64,000 bases of DNA, from contig CAZOJJ010000012.1 in assembly GCA_964580105.1 (NCBI GenBank), positions 1 to 64,000 of the forward strand, written 5' to 3'. This DNA is from CAZOJJ01 sp964580105 (lineage in GTDB: Bacteria; Bacteroidota; Rhodothermia; Rhodothermales; Rubricoccaceae). The position numbers and the translations under genes were made by a program. Shown one piece after another: positions 58,380 through 64,000 of the stretch; the first letter of the stretch is position 1, and the number at the start of each line of letters is the position of its first letter. The notes below the pieces were generated by a model that saw only the letters and a list, made by a program, of their open reading frames with translations, made no database searches and was not told the origin of the DNA.

Positions 58380-58412
58380 GCGGGGCCGCCTCCGATCCAG
58401 AGACGGCCCCGC
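58380..58412 (-). terminator. Hairpin downstream of the OmpA-family gene
   Basis: GCGGGGCCG (58380-58388) and CGGCCCCGC (58404-58412) form a perfect 9-bp stem, 27 bp after the stop codon. Confidence 0.7.
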
Positions 58413-58438
58413 GCAGCCTTCCGCCGAGGCGGAGCGGG

Positions 58439-59809
58439 TCAGAGGCGCACGAGCACGACGCGTCGGTTGGCCTGGCGCCCCTCCGGCGTGCCGTTGTCGG
58501 CGACGGGCTCCGTCGGCCCCTTGCCGACGGCTTCGAGCCGGTCGGCCGCGATGCCCTTCGTCTGCACGAGCCAGTCGCGGACGGCCTGGGCCCGCTGTTC
58601 GGAGAGCGTCTGGTTCGTGGCCGCGTTGCCGGTGTTGTCGGTGTGACCCTCGATGCGGAGGCGGAGGTCGCCGTGCCGCGCGAGCATGTCGGCGATCTCT
58701 TCCAGCGTCGGGGTGGACTCCGGGCGGATGCGCGCGCTGCCGGTGTCGAACAGGATGCCTTGCGTGGCGACGCTCCCGTCGGCGGCGAGGACGTCGTAGA
58801 GCTCGCGCCCGCCCGCCATCACGCGGAGGTTGCCGATGTACGTGGGCTGCTCGGTGCTCGGCTGGTAGATGATGAAATGGAGCTTGTCGCCACGCACGAT
58901 GTTCGCGTTGGGGACGTTGGCGACGCGGTGCTCGCCGAGATACATCTTCGCGTAGGAGCCGTCCACCATGATCCGCACCGGGACGAGGCCCTCGGTGAAC
59001 GCGCGGGTCTGCGTCTTGGCTTCCGGCCCGTCGCCCTCGATGCCCGCCTCGTTGCCGGTCACGAGGAAGTACGAGCCGGGGTGGTTGCCGTAATGCATCG
59101 GGCCGGCTTCGATCCGGGCCGTGTAGACGGCGACCCAGTCGTAGGCCGGGTTGTAGGTGTCGAACTCGATGGTGAACCGCTCGGGAAGGGTCTCGGGGAG
59201 CGGGACGTAGAACGCGCTCTGGGAGGTGGCCCGGAGGAGCCGCTGGCCCTGCCACTCGACCACCTCCATGTTCCCCGTGGCGAATTCGAGCCGGCGCGGG
59301 AAATCACCCACGCGGTCCGACGCGAAGTCGCTCACGTAGAGGGGGCGTTCGCCGGGGACGAAGTCGTAGTTGGCCCAGACGCCCTCACCGGGGCGCAGGG
59401 TCTCGGCGGCGCGGCCGGCCGCGCCGNNNNNNNNNNNNNNNNNNNNNNNNNNNNNNNNNNNNNNNNNNNNNNNNNNNNNNNNNNNNNNNNNNNNNNNNNN
59501 NNNNNNNNNNNNNNNNNNNNNNNNNNCGGCCGCGCCGGATTCAACGGGGTTGCCGCTGCCGTCGACGTAGACGACCTCCTGGCCGTTGGCGCGGGCCCGG
59601 TCCGCGCAGGCGGTGTCGCCGACGGCGCACTCGATGGCGTTGGTGACGGCCTCGTCGATGCGGCGCTCGGTCTCGCGTTCGACGGCGCGCTCGGCACCTC
59701 GACGGGCGGCGTCGCGGACGCGCCCGAGGATGCCCTGGGCGTCGGCGGTGGCGGCGGTCGTGAGCCCGATCAGGAGGGCCCCCAGCAGAAAACGGAGGGA
59801 AGGAGCCAT
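58439..59809 (-). CDS. OmpA family protein, gap within the coding sequence
   Basis: The signal peptide (FLLGALLIGLTTAATADAQ) is followed by a helical N-region (RRGAERAVERETERRIDEAV) and DTACADRARANGQEVVYVDG. Then an Ala/Gly-rich segment is broken by the gap. A central beta domain follows (FTIEFDTYNPAYDWVAVYTA, MVDGSYAKMYLGEHRVAN), and a C-terminal OmpA/MotB peptidoglycan-binding domain (GILFDTGSARIRPESTPTLE, LRIEGHTDNTGNAATNQTLS, NRRVVLVRL). It anchors the outer membrane to peptidoglycan. Residue count and frame across 59427-59526 are unreliable. Confidence 0.88.
   Translation of the reverse strand: MAPSLRFLLGALLIGLTTAATADAQGILGRVRDAARRGAERAVERETERRIDEAVTNAIECAVGDTACADRARANGQEVVYVDGSGNPVESGAAXXXXXXXXXXXXXXXXXXXXXXXXXXXXXXXXXXGAAGRAAETLRPGEGVWANYDFVPGERPLYVSDFASDRVGDFPRRLEFATGNMEVVEWQGQRLLRATSQSAFYVPLPETLPERFTIEFDTYNPAYDWVAVYTARIEAGPMHYGNHPGSYFLVTGNEAGIEGDGPEAKTQTRAFTEGLVPVRIMVDGSYAKMYLGEHRVANVPNANIVRGDKLHFIIYQPSTEQPTYIGNLRVMAGGRELYDVLAADGSVATQGILFDTGSARIRPESTPTLEEIADMLARHGDLRLRIEGHTDNTGNAATNQTLSEQRAQAVRDWLVQTKGIAADRLEAVGKGPTEPVADNGTPEGRQANRRVVLVRL
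59427..59526. other. Assembly gap (100 N) inside the OmpA gene, at a GGCCGCGCC-rich repeat
   Basis: The flanks read GCGGCCGGCCGCGCCG on the left and CGGCCGCGCCGG on the right. This is a palindromic GC-only stretch that encodes Gly-Ala-Ala-Gly-Arg-Ala and is probably a tandem array like the others. Confidence 0.9.
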
Positions 59810-59911
59810 GGGGATGGGAGTGGTGGAAGCGACACGGACGAGAACGGCTTGGTATTTACCGCTTGCACCTAACGAAACCAATCGGGCGAATCGCGAATAT
59901 TTCGCCGCCGG

Positions 59912-60442
59912 TCAGGCCTCCCGGGCCCGGAGCGGGCGGATGACCCGCTCGACGAGGGCGTCCTCCAGGTCGTCCTCCTGAAACAGCACCCCGTCGATGA
60001 CGAGGTTGAGGGTCGAGTTCACCCCGGCCCGAACGGCGGCGCGCTTCTGGCCGAGCACGTGGTCGCGGAAGGCCTCCTCGCGGAGCGCGGTCCGGACCTC
60101 GCGGGCGTCGAGGCCGAGGGCCTCGGCGTGGCCCACCAGCGCATCGTCCGAGAGGGCGAACTGGTTCCGGAAGAGGAGGTCGTGCATCGCCCAGAACCGC
60201 CCCTGCGCCGCCGCTGCCTCGGCCGCGATGGCGGCGCGGACCGCGTGCGGATGCGCGCGCACCGGGAAGTGCCGGAACACGAACCGGATCTGCGACGGGA
60301 ACACGTTCATCGTCTCGCCGACGATCTGCTCGACCTGCCGGCTGAACGGGCACTCGAAGTCGCCGTAGAGCAGCAGGGTGTGGGCGGCGTCGGCCGGGCC
60401 CCGGGCGTGGTCGCGGTCGGTAATGGGCGGGAGGGCGGCCAT
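59912..60442 (-). CDS. DsbA-like thioredoxin-fold protein with CxxS site (176 aa)
   Basis: A DsbA-family fold without a signal peptide: LLLYGDFECPFSRQVEQIVG, FVFRHFPVRAHPHAVRAAIA, a helical insertion and RAGVNSTLNLVIDGVLFQ. The active site is CPFS (C31, S34), so the second cysteine is missing. The usual cis-proline (TP) is replaced by TL. It is therefore unlikely to be a normal disulfide oxidase; a monothiol or glutathione/mycothiol-transfer role is possible. It starts 4 bp after the thioredoxin-family gene on the same strand. Confidence 0.82.
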   Translation of the reverse strand: MAALPPITDRDHARGPADAAHTLLLYGDFECPFSRQVEQIVGETMNVFPSQIRFVFRHFPVRAHPHAVRAAIAAEAAAAQGRFWAMHDLLFRNQFALSDDALVGHAEALGLDAREVRTALREEAFRDHVLGQKRAAVRAGVNSTLNLVIDGVLFQEDDLEDALVERVIRPLRAREA

Positions 60443-60445
60443 CGG

Positions 60446-61036
60446 TCAGTCCTCCGCGGCCGCCGTTTCCAGCAGCGCAACCACCTCTTCCAGCGTGGCG
60501 CGGCCCCGGTCGCGGGCGTACCACCGGCGGAGACGCCGGTACCGCTCGGCGGCGTCGAACGCCTGCCCCTCGTTCTTGAACCAGGCCTGCAACTCGGCCG
60601 GGCGCGGCCCCCACCAGGCCCGCTCGATCCGGTCCTCGTCGAGGACGATCACGGCGGGGATCGCGCGGGCGGTGCCGCCGGTGAGGTGCTCGTCCATCAG
60701 GCCGAGGTGCTCGTCGCGGTCGAGAACGCGGAGGTCGAGGCCCGGCACGGCCTCGGCGAAACGGGCCAGGACGGGGACGATGTTGGCGGCGTCACCGCAC
60801 CAGTCGGCCGAGAGGACGAGGAGGTGCCGTCGCCCCGGCACGGCCGCCGCACGGGCGACGAGGTCGAGCGGAAGCAGGGCGCGCCGGTAGAGGCCCTCCC
60901 AGAGCCCGACGTTCTTGCGGGCCGTGGGAAGGAAGTCGGCGAAGGCGTACGCGGCGTCCCAGTCGGCCGTGCGGTCCTTCCCGGCCGTCGGCGGGTCGGG
61001 GTGCGAGGTGACGAGGGGCGAGACGAGGTCGAGCAT
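60446..61036 (-). CDS. Thioredoxin-family protein, Thioredoxin_9 type (196 aa)
   Basis: An N-terminal helical region (residues 20-70, DAAYAFADFLPTARKNVGLW) leads into HLLVLSADWCGDAANIVPVL, the family's single-Cys WCGDA motif. Then come LRVLDRDEHLGLMDEHLTGG and AIPAVIVLDEDRI with the cis-Pro. There is no signal peptide. These cytoplasmic proteins are conserved and of unknown substrate. It forms a two-gene unit with the DsbA-like gene (3-bp gap). Confidence 0.85.
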   Translation of the reverse strand: MLDLVSPLVTSHPDPPTAGKDRTADWDAAYAFADFLPTARKNVGLWEGLYRRALLPLDLVARAAAVPGRRHLLVLSADWCGDAANIVPVLARFAEAVPGLDLRVLDRDEHLGLMDEHLTGGTARAIPAVIVLDEDRIERAWWGPRPAELQAWFKNEGQAFDAAERYRRLRRWYARDRGRATLEEVVALLETAAAED

Positions 61037-61098
61037 GGGTGTCCGGGGCGGGTTTGCCGGGTGAACCCTGTACGGCGCGAACCGATCCTCGCCCGGCG

Positions 61099-61644
61099 TC
61101 AGGCCGTCGCCTCTTCATCGAGAACGAGGCATCCCGCCCGCGAGGGGTGGTCCGCCACGAGCCGGTGCGCCTCGACGCCCCGGAGGAGCCAGACGACGAC
61201 GGCGTCGCCGCCCGCCGCGAGGGTGAAAAGGAGGCCGAAGAGCATCCACCCGCCCCACCCCGCCGCCAACCCGACGAGCGCGGGCGCCAGCCCCAGCACG
61301 ATCCCCGGCGTGACGGCGCCGATCCGGTAGGCCTTCGCCGTCATGGGCACGGTGCAATGCGCGTACGGCGTGAGGGTCTTCCACTGGACGCCGAGGCGGA
61401 CCGATCCGCGCGGCGGGCGGGCGGCCCCGTGCCACGCCAGCGCGTGCAGCGCCTCGTGCGCCAGCACGCCGGCCACCAGCACGCCCAGCACGACGAGGAG
61501 CGAGGTCCCCATCACGGGCGCCACCAGCGCGCCGCCGCCCCACCGCCTCACGAACGCCGCCGCCAGCACTGCGACGGGCGGGCCGACGAGGGCGAGCGCG
61601 CCCGCGTTGGCGGCGAGGATGGAGACGGAGCGATCGGTGGGCAT
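61099..61644 (-). CDS. DUF3267 membrane protein, putative metalloprotease-like (181 aa)
   Basis: About four hydrophobic spans (NAGALALVGPPVAVLAAAFV, GTSLLVVLGVLVAGVLAH, TPGIVLGLAPALVGLAAG, GWMLFGLLFTLAAGGDAVVV). An HEALHAL motif at the end of the second span and CHCTVP-like AHCTVPMTAKAYRI follow, both typical of DUF3267. The HExxH-like sequence suggests a zinc site (inferred). The ATG at 61644 was chosen. The protein ends in a polar tail (AHRLVADHPSRAGCLVLDEE). Confidence 0.8.
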   Translation of the reverse strand: MPTDRSVSILAANAGALALVGPPVAVLAAAFVRRWGGGALVAPVMGTSLLVVLGVLVAGVLAHEALHALAWHGAARPPRGSVRLGVQWKTLTPYAHCTVPMTAKAYRIGAVTPGIVLGLAPALVGLAAGWGGWMLFGLLFTLAAGGDAVVVWLLRGVEAHRLVADHPSRAGCLVLDEEATA

Positions 61645-61768
61645 GGGGCAATCCGGAGATCGGGTGATCGGAGGATCGGGGTACGGACTCAAGCCGTACT
61701 TCGAAGCCGCCTCTGCGCTCTCCTGCGGCCATCCTTCGCTCTCTCCTCTCCCCGGATTCCCCGATCTC

Positions 61769-63157
61769 CTACAGTTCCAGCGCGGCGCCCTGCTCGGGGA
61801 TGTGCACTGTGGTATCGGGGTAGAAGAACTCGATGTTGTCCTTCATCCACGACTTGGCCGCCGCCTCGCCGTGGACGAGCACGACCGTCCGGGGCCGCAT
61901 CCGTTCGACGAGCTGGATGAGGTCGCGGCGGTGGGCGTGGCCGGAGAACCGGAACCGCTGCACCTCGGCGTAGACCTTCTGCGGCCCCTCCTCGGGGTCG
62001 AGCGTGACCTCGGTGCCGGGCCCCTCGGCGGCGGCCTGCTGGAGGCGGTCGCCCGGCGAGCCTTCCTTCGAGAAGCCGACGAAGAAGATGCCGTTCTTCT
62101 CGTGGCCGACGAGCCGCTGGGCGATCTGGTTCGAGAGCGTCCGCTCGAAGAGCATCCCGCTGGAGACGACGAAGATGCCGGGCTCGCGGAAGGCGTCGTC
62201 GAGGCGGGTGCGGGTGCGCGGAAGGCGGAGCTGCTCCACCTCGGTGATCTCGAAGGCCGGGTCGAGGCGGGGCGTGGAGAACCGCGTCTGGTCGTAGATG
62301 CCGGCGATGCCGCGGAGCTGGCCGGCGCTGTAGACCGGCGTGTCGTTCGGGATCAGCCCGCGCTGCTTGAACCGCGCGATGAGGGTGAGGATCTCCTGCG
62401 CGCGCCCGAGCGCAAACACGGGTACGAGCGCCTGCCCGCCCCGCGCGACGGTCCGCGCCAGCGCCTCGCCGAAGGCCTTCTCCTCGGCCTTCCGCGTCGT
62501 CAGCTCGGCCTCGGGGTCGGCGCCGAGGGTGGTTTCGAGGAGGAGCACGTCGAGCGGGCCGTCGGGGTAGCGGGCGCCGGGCTGGATGGCCTGCGGGCGG
62601 AGGCTGGTGTCGGAGGTGTAGAAGACGCGGCGCGTGCGCCCGCCCTCCTCGGCCTCGAGGTAGACGCCGATGGCGCCGAGGACGTGACCGGCGTGGTAGA
62701 AGCGAGCCCGGAGCGGGGCCGTCGCGCCCAAGCCGGAGAGGTCGAGGTCGGTGTCGAGGGGGTGCGCCTCGTAGAGGTACGAGAGCGCCTCGGCGGTGTC
62801 CACGTCGAAGACGGGGTCGAAGGCGGTCGAGCCCTCGCGCATCCGGCGGAGTTGGAGCTTGGCCGACGAGGGCAGGAGCACGTCCGCCAGCAGCGCCGTC
62901 GGCTGCGACATGTGGACGCGGGCGTGGGGGACGCGCCGCATCAGCACGGGCAGCGCCCCGAGGTGGTCGTGGTGCGCGTGCGTGACGACGACGTGGTCGA
63001 CCGGGCGCGAATCGAGGAGATGGAACGGCGGGAGCGCGGCCGGGCCGTCTTCGTCGGGGTCCATGCCGGCGTCGAGGACGACGCCCGTGCCGGCGAGTTC
63101 GAGGTGGTGGCACGACGCCGCGATGGCGTCGGTGTCGCCCAGGGAGAGGTAGTGCAT
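61769..63157 (-). CDS. MBL-fold nuclease of the beta-CASP/RNase J-like class (462 aa)
   Basis: The metallo-beta-lactamase core has VVVTHAHHDHLGALPVLM (HxHxDH) and FYHAGHVLGAIGVYLE. The beta-CASP insertion has VPVFALGRAQEILTLI, GIAGIYDQTRF and SSGMLFERTLSNQI. The C-terminal RFRFSGHAHRRDLIQLVERM and VVLVHGEAAAKSWMKDNI are the RNA-processing (RMMBL) motif. It is probably an RNA endo- or exonuclease similar to the archaeal/eukaryotic CPSF-type proteins. The ATG at 63157 was chosen (MHYLSLGDTDAIAAS). It is divergent from the next MBL gene. Confidence 0.9.
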   Translation of the reverse strand: MHYLSLGDTDAIAASCHHLELAGTGVVLDAGMDPDEDGPAALPPFHLLDSRPVDHVVVTHAHHDHLGALPVLMRRVPHARVHMSQPTALLADVLLPSSAKLQLRRMREGSTAFDPVFDVDTAEALSYLYEAHPLDTDLDLSGLGATAPLRARFYHAGHVLGAIGVYLEAEEGGRTRRVFYTSDTSLRPQAIQPGARYPDGPLDVLLLETTLGADPEAELTTRKAEEKAFGEALARTVARGGQALVPVFALGRAQEILTLIARFKQRGLIPNDTPVYSAGQLRGIAGIYDQTRFSTPRLDPAFEITEVEQLRLPRTRTRLDDAFREPGIFVVSSGMLFERTLSNQIAQRLVGHEKNGIFFVGFSKEGSPGDRLQQAAAEGPGTEVTLDPEEGPQKVYAEVQRFRFSGHAHRRDLIQLVERMRPRTVVLVHGEAAAKSWMKDNIEFFYPDTTVHIPEQGAALEL

Positions 63158-63318
63158 GCGAGAAGGTACGGGGGCGGGGTGCCAGCCGCGTTGCACCCCC
63201 GGCCCGCCCGGCGGTTTCCGCCGCTTCTTTGCGGGGTCCCGCGCTTCCGCCGCGGGGAACCCCGGAACTCGACGCGGCCTCCCGCCCTTCCACGCGCCCT
63301 CCCGCCCGCTCTCCCCGC

Positions 63319-64000
63319 ATGGCTCGTCGCCCGCCCCTCACCGTCCGTACGCACCCCTGGCACGACCGGGCGCACCACGCGCCGCAGGGCTTCCGCAACC
63401 CCTGGCCCCTCCCGCCTTCCGGCGACGAGAACCCCGGACGCGGGCAGCACGCCCGGTTCTTCTTCGAGTTCTTCCTCGCCAGCAAGCAGCAGACGCCCGC
63501 GCCGCGTGTGCCGCTCGACCCGGCCCGCCTCCTCGACCCCGTCGCCGACGGCACGGCGCGCGTGACGTGGCTCGGCCACACGACGGTCCTCCTTCAGTTC
63601 CCCGGCGCCAACGTCCTCACCGACCCGGTCTGGGCCAACCGCGCCGGTCCCCTCGGCCTCGGCGGCCCGAAGCGCCAGGTCCCGCCGCCGCTCGCCATTC
63701 CGGACCTGCCGCCCATCCACGCCGTCCTCCTCTCGCACGACCACTACGACCACCTCGACCCCGCGTCCGTCCGCGCCCTCCAGGCCCGGCACGCGCCGCG
63801 CTTCCTCGCCCCCCTCGGCGTCGAGCGCCGCCTGCGCGGCTGGCTCGGCGCGGCCGACGTGACCGTCCTCGACTGGGGCCAACACACCGACCTCCGGGGC
63901 CTCCGCGTCCACGCCGCGCCCGCCCGCCACTTCTCCGGCCGCTCCCTCCGCGACCGCAACACGACGCTCTGGGCCAGCTACTTTCTGGAGCCGTTGGCCG
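63319..64000 (+). CDS. MBL-fold hydrolase, NAPE-PLD/UlaG-like, C-terminus cut by the window
   Basis: A metallo-beta-lactamase-fold protein of the N-acyl-phosphatidylethanolamine phospholipase D-like group. It reads MARRPPLTVRTHPWHDRAHH, then ARVTWLGHTTVLLQFPGANV, TDPVWANRAGPLGLGGPKRQ and AVLLSHDHYDHLDPASVRAL (HxHxDH zinc motif), then PARHFSGRSLRDRNTTLWAS. The first 227 residues are visible; the rest continues beyond position 64000. It probably hydrolyses a phosphodiester or lactone; the substrate is unknown. The ATG at 63319 gives the family start with RNPWP-type sequence. Confidence 0.88.
   Translation, partial: MARRPPLTVRTHPWHDRAHHAPQGFRNPWPLPPSGDENPGRGQHARFFFEFFLASKQQTPAPRVPLDPARLLDPVADGTARVTWLGHTTVLLQFPGANVLTDPVWANRAGPLGLGGPKRQVPPPLAIPDLPPIHAVLLSHDHYDHLDPASVRALQARHAPRFLAPLGVERRLRGWLGAADVTVLDWGQHTDLRGLRVHAAPARHFSGRSLRDRNTTLWASYFLEPLA

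Overview
The window is a GC-rich (about 70%) bacterial chromosome fragment. It carries a type IX secretion component (PorQ), a protein with a type IX C-terminal sorting domain, a TAnnTTTG-type -7 promoter box, and an MGQQQLLL-type pilin-like N-terminus. Together these point to a high-GC Bacteroidota/Rhodothermota lineage, such as the Rhodothermales or a Rubrivirga/Rubricoccus-like organism (inference; no 16S gene is present). Six runs of exactly 100 N are nominal assembly gaps, and nearly all sit inside short tandem repeat arrays.

Layout: 1-3010 holds the start of a pilin-like gene, a DUF433/DUF5615 toxin-antitoxin pair between 46-bp direct repeats, a DUF4342 protein and a TIGR02757 protein. 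3008-6907 has a flavin reductase and the hrcA-grpE-dnaJ heat-shock operon (no dnaK). 7192-11902 has a VKOR-DsbA fusion, an acyl-CoA carboxylase carboxyltransferase, two CsbD-like small proteins and an unknown protein. 12311-14902 has porQ, a lipoprotein and a degenerate tyrosine recombinase. 15234-19233 has a two-lipoyl-domain dihydrolipoamide acyltransferase, a small membrane protein and a DUF1990 pair. 19528-32583 is a long minus-strand run: diheme cytochrome, acylphosphatase, phenylalanine hydroxylase, two small membrane proteins, a GH3 enzyme, nadD, bamD, an LppC-like receptor, guaA, gcvH, and accC-accB-efp. 32817-39691 has a stress membrane protein, a lipoprotein, a phosphohexomutase, ettA, an M13 peptidase and a GyrI-like protein. 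39875-42665 has a VapBC module beside ppk1. 42815-46851 is an accessory pair (beta-helix tail-spike-like protein and T9SS beta-propeller protein). 46872-50032 has two tandem sensor kinases, followed by hrpB, a quinone-reductase-like enzyme, a Xaa-Pro peptidase, an FAD/Fe-S oxidoreductase, an OmpA protein, two thioredoxin-fold proteins, a DUF3267 protein, a beta-CASP nuclease and a partial MBL-fold hydrolase.

Most genes are housekeeping: chaperone control, fatty-acid initiation (accB/accC), translation (efp, ettA), NAD and GMP synthesis, central oxidation, polyphosphate and envelope biogenesis.

Two patterns stand out. First, at least a dozen unrelated minisatellites (units 15-25 bp) occur in 64 kb. 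Several are made from the 3' end of the local gene with its stop codon inside the repeat unit, so gene ends appear to be amplified in place. Second, both toxin-antitoxin modules are tightly bracketed by direct repeats. For the VapBC module, the repeat is a 95-bp copy of the end of ppk1, as if small TA cassettes insert beside or duplicate their target. Neither pattern is explained by a transposase in the window.
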